NCBI GenBank assembly: GCA_963735455.1
Contig: CAVTKZ010000002.1
Coordinates: 1 to 64,000 of the forward strand
Length of the DNA: 64,000 bases
Origin: Palsa-1033 sp963735455
GTDB lineage: Bacteria > Chloroflexota > Limnocylindria > Limnocylindrales > CSP1-4
Direction: 5' to 3'
Every line of letters starts with the position of its first letter. The stretch's first letter is position 1. Positions 17,311 through 25,551 of the stretch are shown here, piece after piece. The position numbers and the translations under genes are program-made. The notes beneath the pieces were generated by a model. It saw only the letters and a list, made by a program, of their open reading frames with translations, made no database searches and was not told where the DNA came from.

Positions 17311-17915
17311 TCAGACGCCCTCCTCGAACATCTCGAGGGTCCAGGTCCCGGCCGCGCCGGGCAGGCCGACCGCCGCCCCAAGGTTGAGGAGCATGCCCTC
17401 GGCGAAGAACTCGTGGATCTGCTCACGCGGAGGCACCCGAGACCTCGACGACCCGTCGGTAGAGCCGCGCCCAGCCGGCGCGGACGGCGCGTCCGGACGT
17501 CGGGATCCGAGCAGGCCGCGTACGACTGGAGCTGCATCATCAGCAGGGTCCGGTCGGCCAGCAGCCGCTTGTAGGCCAGGCCCATCGCCCCGAGTGGCGT
17601 GTCGCACTCGTCGCTGTCCGGCGTCCAGCGGGCAGCGGCGTTATCGAAGACCAGGATGATCCGGGTGAAGCAGCTCTCGACGACCGCCAGGAACAGCTCC
17701 TTCTTCGTCCCGAAGAGCTGGAAGACGTACGGCTGCGAGACGCCGACTCGCCGGGCAATCGCCTCGGTCGAGGCCCCGACCAGGCCGCCGGTCGCGAACT
17801 CCTCGGTCGCCGCCGCGACGATCGCCTCACGGCGCTCGTCGGCCGTCATCCGGACGCCCCGGGTCGGGCCGGGCGAGCGGGCTGCGCGGTGCGAGGAGCC
17901 AGTGACTGTCGTCAT
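17311..17915 (-). pseudogene. TetR-family repressor of the DHA2 pump (at least two frameshifts)
   Basis: The N-terminal 130 residues are an intact TetR DNA-binding region: RREAIVAAATEEFATGGLVGASTEAIARRVGVSQPYVFQLFGTKKELFLAVV, with the helix-turn-helix at IARRVGVSQPYVFQLF. The ligand domain continues to SYAACSDPDVR, then requires shifts near 17485 and 17425 to reach REQIHEFFAEGMLLNLGAAVGLPGAAGTWTLEMFEEGV (stop 17311-17313). All parts are present in order, so the gene may be intact in the organism. Autoregulation is suggested by the palindrome just upstream of the ATG. Confidence 0.75.
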
Positions 17916-17921
17916 GGCGGT

Positions 17922-17950
17922 AACTTAGTACTCACTAAGTCAACTGTCAA
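17922..17950 (-). promoter_or_regulatory. tetR promoter with built-in operator
   Basis: On the minus strand a consensus TTGACA (-35, 17950-17945) is followed after 17 bp by TAAGTT (17927-17922). A perfect palindrome ACTTAGT-ACTC-ACTAAGT (17923-17940) fills the spacer and -10, the ideal place for autorepression. Confidence 0.7.
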
Positions 17951-17984
17951 GCGACGCCCGGCACCGGTCGCTGTTGAGACTCGA

Positions 17985-18653
17985 TCAGTCGCGGCCCATC
18001 GTGGTCGCCACGTCGGCCTCGTTGCCGGCCGCATCAGCCAGCGTCCACCAGGCGGGCGCGTAGTCGTCGCGGACCAGCCGGCCGCCGGCGGCGAGGGCTG
18101 CGGCGACTCGCGCCTCGGCCTGTTCGTAGGGGACCCAGACCGCAACGTGGATGGCGCCGCTGCCGCCCGGCCGTGGCTCACGCATCCGCTCGAACCAGAA
18201 CCCCGGCCCGCGCTGATGGGGATCGATCATGTCATCGTCCGGGCTGTCCCCGCGCGGCTCGTAGCCCAGGACGGCGCGCCAGAAGGGCGTCACCTCGGCC
18301 GTCACCGGGGCCCCCGGGACGACCAGCAGGTTCTGGACCGCGGACGGGTCGCTGGCAAGCCCCTGCTCCCGGGCGATCCGCGAGATCTGGTGGGCCAGCT
18401 CGACGTCGCGCCGGCTCATCCCGTAGTAGTCGGCGGTGATCGTGATCAGGCGCACGGTCACGCCGTCGTGGCGGATGTCGATGTCGGGCAGATGGTGATG
18501 GATTCCGGGGAGCTCGCCGATCGCGCTGACGAGCTTCGCCGACGCGCTGAACGAGCCGGTTCGGAAGAAGGCGCAGGCGCCGTCACCCAGGACCGGCCAG
18601 TCCTCGACCCCCTCTGACTCGCGGAACTGGCGTGCCGTGATCCCGTCGTGCAT
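17985..18653 (-). CDS. Fusion of pterin-4a-carbinolamine dehydratase domain and VOC (glyoxalase-like) domain
   Basis: 222 residues. Residues 1-95 are a PCD/DCoH domain: ARQFRESEGVEDWPVLGDGACAFFRTGSFSASAKLVSAIGELPGIHHHLPDIDIRHDGVTVRLIT, with the catalytic His cluster HHHLPD. Residues 105-215 are a glyoxalase-6-type VOC domain (VVPGAPVTAEVTPFWRAVLGYEPR; GPGFWFERMREPRPG; GAIHVAVWVPYEQAEARVAAALAAGG). PCD recycles oxidised biopterin in other bacteria; no aromatic hydroxylase is nearby, and fused forms may have another role. Confidence 0.82.
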   Translation of the reverse strand: MHDGITARQFRESEGVEDWPVLGDGACAFFRTGSFSASAKLVSAIGELPGIHHHLPDIDIRHDGVTVRLITITADYYGMSRRDVELAHQISRIAREQGLASDPSAVQNLLVVPGAPVTAEVTPFWRAVLGYEPRGDSPDDDMIDPHQRGPGFWFERMREPRPGGSGAIHVAVWVPYEQAEARVAAALAAGGRLVRDDYAPAWWTLADAAGNEADVATTMGRD

Positions 18654-18959
18654 GTCTTGACCGTAGTCGATTCAGCCCGTCTCCAGCAAGCCGGCTTCAG
18701 CGTCTCATCTGGAGTTCAGGTGGGCGTCAGCCAGTCGGACTATGATTCAACCTGCGTTCCGCCGACGAGGGTTTCGGCCCGCGACGGAGCAGCCTCAACG
18801 AGACAAGCAGCGCCGACCGGTCAAACCTCCTCCGACCGGTTCGGCGCTGCGGATTCTCGGTCCGCGCGACTGGCCCGGAGCCGATCATCCCGTGGTCGAG
18901 CCGGTGATCGTACGATCGTCGTCACGAACCGCCCGGTTCGAGTGCAAGGAGGCCTGGAC
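18654..18959 (+). other. 306-bp gap holding a leader region with a large hairpin
   Basis: No gene seen. A TATGAT -10 candidate lies at 18741-18746. The hairpin at 18807-18850 and the ribosome site AAGGAGG (18946-18952) are the only clear elements, so this is probably the promoter and a roughly 200-nt 5' leader of the gene at 18960. Confidence 0.45.
18807..18850 (+). ncRNA. Candidate structured RNA hairpin, copy A
   Basis: GCAGCGCCGACCGGTC (18807-18822) pairs with GACCGGTTCGGCGCTGC (18834-18850), one bulged base, loop AAACCTCCTCC. A related hairpin, also preceded by GAGCAGCCT, lies at 28345-28386. The loop is complementary to AGGAGG ribosome sites. Transcription is not shown. Confidence 0.4.
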
Positions 18960-19517
18960 GTGCCGCGTGAGCCGTACCGACACCCGGTGAATCACCTCCT
19001 GATCGACGAAGCCCCGGAGGGGGCCCGGATCGCCGACATGGTCACCGGCTTCATGGGCAGCTGGCGATTCATCATCGTCCAGACGGTGATCGTCCTGTGC
19101 TGGCTGGTCGCCAACATCTACCTGCTGAGCAAGCCCTTCGACCCCTACCCGTTCATCCTCCTGAACCTCGCCTTCAGCACCCAGGCTGCCTACGCCGCGC
19201 CGCTCATCCTGCTGGCCGGCAACCGGGCGGCGGCCCACGATCGAGCCACCCTCGAGCACGCAGCGGCGCAGGCGGACCTGGAGGAGAAGCAGAACGAGCG
19301 CCTGATCTCCGCGGGCAAGGAGTCGCTCAAGCACCTGACCGAAGTCGCCGAACGGACCCTGGCGATCGAGGAGACGCTCCGCGCCCAGGACGACCAGCTC
19401 CTGCGGATGGAGAAGGCGATCCTGGCCTTCGAGCGCGACCGTTCGGTCCACCGAACGATGGGCAAGCCGCGAGCCGCGGCTGCGCCGGCCAAGGCCGCCG
19501 GGGGTGAGCCGGGCTGA
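18960..19517 (+). CDS. DUF1003-family membrane protein
   Basis: 185 residues from GTG at 18960, seven bp after AAGGAGG. The DUF1003 core is clear: ARIADMVTGFMGSWRFIIVQTVIVLCWLVANIYLLSKPFDPYPFILLNLAFSTQAAYAAPLILLAGNR, two membrane helices around residues 38-60 and 70-92. A long charged, probably coiled-coil tail follows (HAAAQADLEEKQNERLISAGKESLKHLTEVAERTLAIEETLRAQDDQLLRMEKAILAFERD) and faces the cytoplasm. Function of the family is unknown. The preceding leader carries the structured hairpin. Confidence 0.85.
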   Translation: MPREPYRHPVNHLLIDEAPEGARIADMVTGFMGSWRFIIVQTVIVLCWLVANIYLLSKPFDPYPFILLNLAFSTQAAYAAPLILLAGNRAAAHDRATLEHAAAQADLEEKQNERLISAGKESLKHLTEVAERTLAIEETLRAQDDQLLRMEKAILAFERDRSVHRTMGKPRAAAAPAKAAGGEPG

Positions 19518-19564
19518 CCACGACGCCGGGAGCGGTGCGATCGTCAAGGCGCCCCCGATCGGGC

Positions 19565-19900
19565 TCAGTTTTGGCGGCGCCACTCCTCATCGCCGGCTAG
19601 CAGGCGCATCCAGTCGATCAGGTGGAGCCAGTCTCGGAGCGACGCGTCGAGCCGGATGTACCAGCCCGCCCGGGGCATCCAGCTCCGCAGTGGCAGCTGG
19701 ATTGGCCCCGCTTCGGCTTGGAAGTCCATCGACCGAAGCGGGTGGCGGTCGGCCACGACCGCCAGCGAGCTGGTCTGCCAGGCTCGAACATCGTCGACGA
19801 ACCTCAGCACGATCTCGTGGCTGAGCTCAAGGTCCTCGAGTCGTGTCCGGAGCGCGTCGCCGTCGCTCCAAAGCTCGCCGTAGCTTGGGACGAGCACCAT
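19565..19900 (-). CDS. Hypothetical protein, 111 residues
   Basis: No family recognised. The sequence contains VPSYGELWSDGDALRTRLEDLELSHEIVLRFVDDVRAW and ends in a Trp-rich stretch (SLRDWLHLIDWMRLLAGDEEWRRQN). It looks soluble and mixed alpha/beta. It is convergent with the DUF1003 gene (48-bp gap) and lies 97 bp after the next gene on its own strand. Confidence 0.5.
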   Translation of the reverse strand: MVLVPSYGELWSDGDALRTRLEDLELSHEIVLRFVDDVRAWQTSSLAVVADRHPLRSMDFQAEAGPIQLPLRSWMPRAGWYIRLDASLRDWLHLIDWMRLLAGDEEWRRQN

Positions 19901-19997
19901 GGTTCGGGCGCTGGGCGCCCGGCCTCCGATCGGATTCGGGAGTCCGCTCGCGGGGAGTGTGCGCGTGATCCGGCCGGAGCGCCAGTGCCATGTTTCG

Positions 19998-20468
19998 CTA
20001 TTGGCCGAGCACGTAGTAGATCGTCACCGCGATCACGAAGTAGAGCAGGATGAAGCCCATGGCGGAGGCGAGGAGGGCCAGCATCCGGATCGGCGCCCGG
20101 ACGTCCCTGCGAGCCAGCCGGCCATTGACCAGGACGCCGGCCACGGCCAGGACGACGCCCAGCACGCCGCCGGTGAACCCGGGAATCGCGAGGACCAGGG
20201 GCAGCCCGACGAAGACGTACTCGAACGTCGAGAGGCGCCGTTCGAGCGGGTAGTTGCGACCGTCGACGTCGATGCTCAGGTTGAGCGTCCCCCGGACGCG
20301 CAGGAGGCGGTCCGTCCCGTCCCGCAGGGTAAGCACGGACGGCCCCCCAAGCTTCTCGCGCGGGAGGGGCTGGCCAGCGCTCAGGATCCGGGGGACCGTG
20401 AACGCCCGGGTCTGGACATTGACCTCCACGCCGCCTGAGTCCGGGACCTGGAACGGATGGTCGGCCAC
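19998..20468 (-). CDS. Hypothetical membrane protein, 156 residues
   Basis: GTG start at 20468. Residues 1-75 are a soluble beta-rich region (VEVNVQTRAFTVPRILSAG...LNLSIDVDGRNYPLERR). Three hydrophobic segments follow: FEYVFVGLPLVLAIPGFTGG, VLGVVLAVAGVLVNGRLA and IRMLALLASAMGFILLYFVIAVTIYYVL. No family recognised. Divergent from the secreted repeat protein at 20673, with about 200 bp between them that hold no gene. Confidence 0.55.
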   Translation of the reverse strand: MADHPFQVPDSGGVEVNVQTRAFTVPRILSAGQPLPREKLGGPSVLTLRDGTDRLLRVRGTLNLSIDVDGRNYPLERRLSTFEYVFVGLPLVLAIPGFTGGVLGVVLAVAGVLVNGRLARRDVRAPIRMLALLASAMGFILLYFVIAVTIYYVLGQ

Positions 20469-20672
20469 CTAGTTGCCCCGCGATCGATGCATGGCAGGAC
20501 GATAGCCCGGTCACAGGGCGCCGGTGGGCACGCGCGGGCAACGGGACCCGTGCTGGTTCTGGCGAACGCGTTGCGGATCGGTGCCACGAGCGTACGATGG
20601 TCGCGCGGCGGGGGACCGATCGCAGTGCGGGCCACCGGCCCGCGCATTCGCTCCGGCCCAATAGGAGACGAA

Positions 20673-23555
20673 ATGCCGCGACCGAAGCTTGCCACCCGAT
20701 TCGTGACTTTCGGTGCCGCCGGTCTCCTGGTCGCTGGCCTGTTCGTCCAGCCTGCGACGATCCTGGCCGCGGGGCCATCCGGCTCGATCCACGCCTCGGC
20801 GCTGACCAGTGGCCGGCAGCGATCAGCCCGCCCGGCCAAGCTCGGTTCGACGAGGATCGGGCCGCTCCTCACGAGGTCTCCCGGCGCCCTGCCATTTGAT
20901 CCGGGTCAGGCAAGCGCCACGCTGGCCGGGCTCGAGACGGCCAACGTCGCCACGCTCAAGGGCCGCGAGGGCCACGCTGGGGTCTCGCCCGCCGTCGTTG
21001 GGCCGCCGGCGCCCGTCCTGGCGACCAACTCCGGCCGGCCGAGCGCCGCGACGCCGGTGTCCGTGGCTGGCCAGACCGAGGCCGGAGCTGGCAACGCCGA
21101 GCCGGCGGACGCCGGGATCGCCGTCGGCCCCGACAACGTGATCGAGACGGACAGCCTTAGCTTCCTGTTCACCGATCGACTCGGAAATCCGTTCGGCGCC
21201 TTGTCCATGCCCGATTTCTTTGGCCTGCCCGAGCCCCCCGATACGACCTTCACGACGTTCGACTCGGATCCCCGGATCCATTACGACCAGCACCAGCGGC
21301 GTTGGATCGCGACCGAAGTCAGCTGGGACTGTGCGACGGACACGTTCCCCGGCGACACCGCGGCGTTCGGGCACGGGTTCATCGATTACGCCATCTCGGA
21401 CACGTCCGATCCGCTCGGCGGCTGGACGTTTGCCCTCTTCGCCTGGGACGACTTCCTGCCCACCCAGGCCAGCTTCGGCGAATCGTCGGACAAGCTGGCG
21501 ATCACCGCGAACCTGTTCGCGATGGGCCCCGGCGGTAGCCTGTCCACCCCCGGCTGTGGCAGCGGCGCCTTTGCCGAGGCCCACGTGATCATCATGGATT
21601 GGGCCAGCCTCGGACCGAATTTCGATGGGTCGACCGTGCCCACCTTCGATGGCGGTGACCCGACCGAGAGCACGACGAAGGTCGCCTTTGGCGACACCGA
21701 CCCCAGCCCCGACCTCAGGTTCGTGGGCATGGCCAATGGGGCCGCGTTGGGCGAGACCGCCGGCGATGTGATCGTCCTGGGAGCCAGCGGCTCCGCGGCT
21801 CATGGCTCGATCAGCTTCTCGGCGTTCAATGCCACGATCGATGGGATCGTCTCCGATTTCCTCGTGCCACCCAATCCGCAGCAGCCGGGCGGCAACCTGA
21901 CCACGGTCATCGACGGTGGGCCGCAGGGCTCCTGGTATCGCGCCGGCGGGCTGTGGACCAGCGCCACCTATCCCTGTACTCCGACCGGTGACTCCACGCT
22001 GCGTGACTGCATGCGGGTCATCTCCCTGGGCGACCTGGACATCACGGTGGATCCGACCAACACCGGCGACGTGCTGCTGGGCACGAACGGGTTCGACGAC
22101 TCGTTCGGGGGCATGGGCCTGTCCGTGAACTCGAACCTCCTGGCGGTCTATAGCCAGTCCTCGGCGACGGTAGATCCATCCTCGTGGGAGACCCATCACG
22201 TGCTCCCCGACGCATTCGGGGAATGGAGTGATCCGGCCCTGTTGGACGCCGGCGCAATGCCCTACTCCGGCAGCTTGTGGGGCGCCTACCTTGACCTGGC
22301 CCCCGACCCCCAGGACCCGGACGCCTACTGGGCCGGCAACACGTGGGCTGACAGCTCGGGCGGCTGGTCGACCACGATCCACCAGCTCAACACCGGCGCC
22401 GGCGACGGCTACGTCCCGGTGGCTCCGATGCGGGTCCTCGACACGCGGATCGGGCGAGGCCTGTCGGGCGTGTTCACGGCCAACGTCCCGCGCACCTTCC
22501 AGGTCGCCGGAGTGACGGTCAACTCGGTCACGATCCCGGGCAACGCGGTCGCGATCACCGGCAACCTGACGGTCACCCAGCAGACCGGCGCCGGCAACGT
22601 CGCCCTGACCCCGACCCCGACGGCCAACCCGACGAGCTCGACGCTGAACTTCCCGCTCGCCGATGACCGGGCCAACAACGTCACGATCGCCCTCTCGGCG
22701 ACCGGCAGCGCGTCAGCCGTCTACAAGGCCACGACCGGCCGCCACACCCAGCTGATCCTCGATGTGACTGGCTACTTCCTGGCGGGCTCGGGCCAGGCCT
22801 ACCACCCGATCAGCTCGACCCGGGTCCTCGATACCCGGACGAGCCATACCACCCATCTCTTCCACGCCAACGTGGCCCAGGCCTTCCAGGTCACCAACGG
22901 CACGACGATCCCGAGTACTGCGACGGCGATCACGGCCAACGTGACGGTGACCAACCAGACCAAGGCAGGCTACGTCGCGCTGACCCCGACCAACACCAAC
23001 AATCCGACGACCTCGACGATCAACTTCCCGCTCAAAGACGACCGGGCCAACGGCCTGACGGTCCCGCTGTCGGTCACGGGCACGGTCTCGGCGGTCTACA
23101 AGGCCGCGGCCGGCGGCACGACCAACCTGATCCTCGATGTCACCGGCTATTACTCGAGCGCCGGGGGCGGCCTCCTCTTCCATCCGCTCAACCCCGGGCG
23201 TCGGATCGACACCCGGCTGGCGCTCGGGACGGCCGGCCAGGGCAACGGCCTCTCCGGACCACAGGGCACGACCTCGCGGAGCGCCGTGATCGCGGGCCAC
23301 TTCGGGGTGCCCGCCACTGCCGCCGCGATCACCGGCAACCTGACGATCACCGGCCAGACCGGGGCGGGCTACGTGGCCGTCACCGATAGCTCGATCGCCC
23401 ATCCCACGACATCGACGATCAACTTCCCGCTGGCCGACGACCGGGCCAACGGGATCACCACGCCGCTCGGGGCGGGCGACCTGTGGTTCGTCTACCAGGT
23501 CCTCGCCGGCAAGCACGTCCAGCTGATCGTCGACCTCACCGGCTACTTCCAGTAA
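20673..23555 (+). CDS. Large secreted protein with three C-terminal VTGYF repeats
   Basis: 960 residues from ATG behind ATAGGAGACG. A signal peptide (VTFGAAGLLVAGLFVQPATILAAG) is followed by about 560 residues with no named family: many DTxDP-type turns and short strands (FDSDPRIHYDQHQRRWIATEVSW; SFGESSDKLAITANLFAMG) suggest a beta-propeller. Residues about 585-960 are three 115-125 residue repeats, each opening with RVLDTR or RIDTR and ending with VTGYF, with AITGNLTVT, STINFPLADDRAN and a VYKA strand between. The same repeat ends the S53 protease at 51.6 kb. Likely adhesive or structural cell-surface modules. Confidence 0.8.
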   Translation: MPRPKLATRFVTFGAAGLLVAGLFVQPATILAAGPSGSIHASALTSGRQRSARPAKLGSTRIGPLLTRSPGALPFDPGQASATLAGLETANVATLKGREGHAGVSPAVVGPPAPVLATNSGRPSAATPVSVAGQTEAGAGNAEPADAGIAVGPDNVIETDSLSFLFTDRLGNPFGALSMPDFFGLPEPPDTTFTTFDSDPRIHYDQHQRRWIATEVSWDCATDTFPGDTAAFGHGFIDYAISDTSDPLGGWTFALFAWDDFLPTQASFGESSDKLAITANLFAMGPGGSLSTPGCGSGAFAEAHVIIMDWASLGPNFDGSTVPTFDGGDPTESTTKVAFGDTDPSPDLRFVGMANGAALGETAGDVIVLGASGSAAHGSISFSAFNATIDGIVSDFLVPPNPQQPGGNLTTVIDGGPQGSWYRAGGLWTSATYPCTPTGDSTLRDCMRVISLGDLDITVDPTNTGDVLLGTNGFDDSFGGMGLSVNSNLLAVYSQSSATVDPSSWETHHVLPDAFGEWSDPALLDAGAMPYSGSLWGAYLDLAPDPQDPDAYWAGNTWADSSGGWSTTIHQLNTGAGDGYVPVAPMRVLDTRIGRGLSGVFTANVPRTFQVAGVTVNSVTIPGNAVAITGNLTVTQQTGAGNVALTPTPTANPTSSTLNFPLADDRANNVTIALSATGSASAVYKATTGRHTQLILDVTGYFLAGSGQAYHPISSTRVLDTRTSHTTHLFHANVAQAFQVTNGTTIPSTATAITANVTVTNQTKAGYVALTPTNTNNPTTSTINFPLKDDRANGLTVPLSVTGTVSAVYKAAAGGTTNLILDVTGYYSSAGGGLLFHPLNPGRRIDTRLALGTAGQGNGLSGPQGTTSRSAVIAGHFGVPATAAAITGNLTITGQTGAGYVAVTDSSIAHPTTSTINFPLADDRANGITTPLGAGDLWFVYQVLAGKHVQLIVDLTGYFQ

Positions 23556-23571
23556 GGGCAGGCAACCGACC

Positions 23572-23976
23572 ATGCTTGGGGACTACCTCGTCTTCCCGAT
23601 CCTGCTGTCCCGAGACCTGGCCCAGTCGCGTCAGTTCTATCACGACACCCTGGGTCTCGAAATCCTGCGCCAGGACGAGGAGCGGATCATCTTCCGCTGT
23701 GGCGCCGGCTCCCAATTGGCGGTCACCCTGAGCACGATCGGGACCGCGGACAGGCAGACCCAGCTGGCCTGGCGCGTCCCGGACATCCATGCCGAGCTGG
23801 CCGACCTCCGGGCGCGCGGGGTACGGATCGAGGCCTACGACGCACCGGATCCGAAGACGGACGCAGACGGGATCGCGGATATGGGCTTCGCCTGGGCAGC
23901 CTGGTTCATCGATCCCAGCGGCAATGCCCTGTCGATCGTGCAGGTCAAGGCAGGGCCACCTGCTCCTGCCCCCTGA
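23572..23976 (+). CDS. VOC-family (glyoxalase/bleomycin-resistance-like) protein
   Basis: 134 residues. FPILLSRDLAQSRQFYHDTLGLEILRQDEERIIFRCGAGSQLAVTLS and LAWRVPDIHAELADLRARGVRIEAYD then GFAWAAWFIDPSGNALSIVQ are the two beta-alpha-beta-beta-beta units of the vicinal oxygen chelate fold. Substrate unknown. It follows the secreted repeat protein by 16 bp and is probably co-transcribed with it. Confidence 0.85.
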   Translation: MLGDYLVFPILLSRDLAQSRQFYHDTLGLEILRQDEERIIFRCGAGSQLAVTLSTIGTADRQTQLAWRVPDIHAELADLRARGVRIEAYDAPDPKTDADGIADMGFAWAAWFIDPSGNALSIVQVKAGPPAPAP

Positions 23977-24003
23977 CTCGCGGCGGGTCGAAGGAGGCGC
24001 GGA

Positions 24004-24258
24004 CTAGAGGCCGATCTCGAAGCGGATGTCGGGCGAGGGGCGAACCGTCCGGATCTGGACGTGGCGGCCAAGGACCATCGCCACGAGCTCGGCAAAGCGG
24101 CCGACTCGATCGATCTTGGAGAGCGCCTTCCGGATCGTCCGGACCTGATCATTCGTCAGCGGATCGCGGGTGACCACGTGAAAGCGAAGGTCGTGCCAGG
24201 CGAAGGTTTCGATCGACTCCTGGGTCTGGGCAGGTCGAATGATCTCGATCTCGGGCGT
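24004..24258 (-). CDS. Small conserved-looking protein with a possible ACG start
   Basis: An open frame on the minus strand ends at TAG 24006-24004 and has coding character: PEIEIIRPAQTQESIETFAWHD, then LTNDQVRTIRKALSKIDRVGRFAELVAMVLGRHVQIRTVRP, a strand-helix-helix pattern. No ATG, GTG or TTG occurs at its head, but AAGGAG (24270-24265) sits 6 bp before an ACG at 24258, which would give 84 residues. Either ACG is used, or an ATG was lost to mutation or sequencing error. No family recognised; the length and helical end resemble a small DNA-binding or adaptor protein. Confidence 0.45.
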   Translation of the reverse strand, partial: TPEIEIIRPAQTQESIETFAWHDLRFHVVTRDPLTNDQVRTIRKALSKIDRVGRFAELVAMVLGRHVQIRTVRPSPDIRFEIGL

Positions 24259-24339
24259 CGCTGACTCCTTCGTGCAGTGAGCCGAACGTACGCGCGATTC
24301 CTTGCAGGGGACCTTGCGAATCCGAGAGGCTGAGCGAGG

Positions 24340-25449
24340 CTATCCGGACCCTCGCCGCCGACGCCAGAAAGCCGTCAGGCCCACGCCGGCAACGGCCGCT
24401 GCGCCGGCAAGCCCGAGCAGCAGCGGAGCTCCATCGGCTTGCCCGGGGCCGGCCGGCAAGGCGCCGGATGGCTGGGTCGATGCTGCCGAGGTCGCGCCGG
24501 CCAGCGCAATCGGACCGCCCGGGCTCGGTACGGGCGGACCGTCCGAGGCCTGGGACGGCGAGGACGGCCCGGCGGTGGCGGCTCCCGAGGCGGCTGCTGT
24601 GGCGCTCGCGGCACTGGCCGGAGGCGGACTGGGCTTGGGAGTCGGGGCCGGAGTCGGCTTTGGTGCGCGCCGGCCCACGCGCGGATCGATCCCGGCGCCG
24701 GCGAAGTCGCCGTTGTAGCTCTCGCCCTTGTCGTTGTAGAAGACCGAGATGCTGCCGGCGACCTTGGCGGTGAAGCTGAACGTCAGGCGATGGTTCGTCT
24801 CGCTCGCGATCGTCGGAGAGCCGCCCGTCCCGACGCCGGCCAGCCAGGACGCGCCGCCCGGCGGCTGGACATAGCCGCCGACCGGGTGGGCAGTCGCGGT
24901 GACCCGATCTCCGACCAGCGAGCCCTTGGGCATGCTCAGCCAGACCCCCGGCAGCGAGCTCGAGCCGATGCCCGAGCCCGCCGCGGCGCCATTGCTGCCG
25001 GCCAGGATCGGGAGCCCTGGGCCAGGCTCGAACGAGGTCAGGTCATAGTCCGTGCTCGACGCGTCGTACATCTGGTAGTCGTACAGCCATTGCGCCGAGG
25101 CGCTGTACGGCATCGTGAGGGTCCAGTGGTCGCAGTAGCCGTCGCTCGCCTTGCCCCGCATCTCGATCGAGCCGAACGTCTCGTTGTACTCGTTGTGGTG
25201 GAGGCTGGCGGCATCGCCCCAGCGCAGCTCCCAGGAGCAGGTCGCGCCGGCCGGGACGGTAAATCCATCCGGAAAGCCGAGGCTGAAGGTGAAGGCCGAG
25301 CCGCTCCGCGGGTGGCCGCTCAGGCCCATCGTCACGGCGATCGGGGAGTCGGCTCGAGCCCCGGCGGGATGTCCGACCGCAAGCAGGGCCACAGTCAGCG
25401 ACAGGCTCAGCACGGCAAGCCACCCGGTCACCCGACGTCGCCCTGACAT
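24340..25449 (-). CDS. Cell-surface protein with C-terminal membrane anchor
   Basis: 369 residues from ATG at 25449 behind GGGAGGGG. Signal peptide (WLAVLSLSLTVALLAVGHPAGA), then a beta-rich domain of about 230 residues with Cys pairs and aromatic runs (CSWELRWGDAASLHHNEYNETF; YCDHWTLTMPYSASAQWLYDYQMYDA), then a Pro/Ala/Thr-rich wall-spanning stalk (KPTPAPTPKPSPPPASAAS), then a helix and RRRR tail (LLLGLAGAAAVAGVGLTAFWRRRRGSG). This is the plan of a monoderm wall protein without an LPXTG signal. It is third in the WxL/DUF916-like cluster. Confidence 0.75.
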   Translation of the reverse strand: MSGRRRVTGWLAVLSLSLTVALLAVGHPAGARADSPIAVTMGLSGHPRSGSAFTFSLGFPDGFTVPAGATCSWELRWGDAASLHHNEYNETFGSIEMRGKASDGYCDHWTLTMPYSASAQWLYDYQMYDASSTDYDLTSFEPGPGLPILAGSNGAAAGSGIGSSSLPGVWLSMPKGSLVGDRVTATAHPVGGYVQPPGGASWLAGVGTGGSPTIASETNHRLTFSFTAKVAGSISVFYNDKGESYNGDFAGAGIDPRVGRRAPKPTPAPTPKPSPPPASAASATAAASGAATAGPSSPSQASDGPPVPSPGGPIALAGATSAASTQPSGALPAGPGQADGAPLLLGLAGAAAVAGVGLTAFWRRRRGSG

Positions 25450-25551
25450 TGCCCCTCCCACCACCCGGCACGCTTGGGCCGCCAGGCCGCGCAACCATAC
25501 TCGACGCATGACCCGGCTCATCGAGGGGGCTGGGCGCCGGAGATGGCGATC

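Noticed and set aside
24340..25449. LPXTG sortase signal on the stalk protein
   Set aside because: No LPxTG-like motif before the C-terminal helix; only helix and Arg-rich tail.
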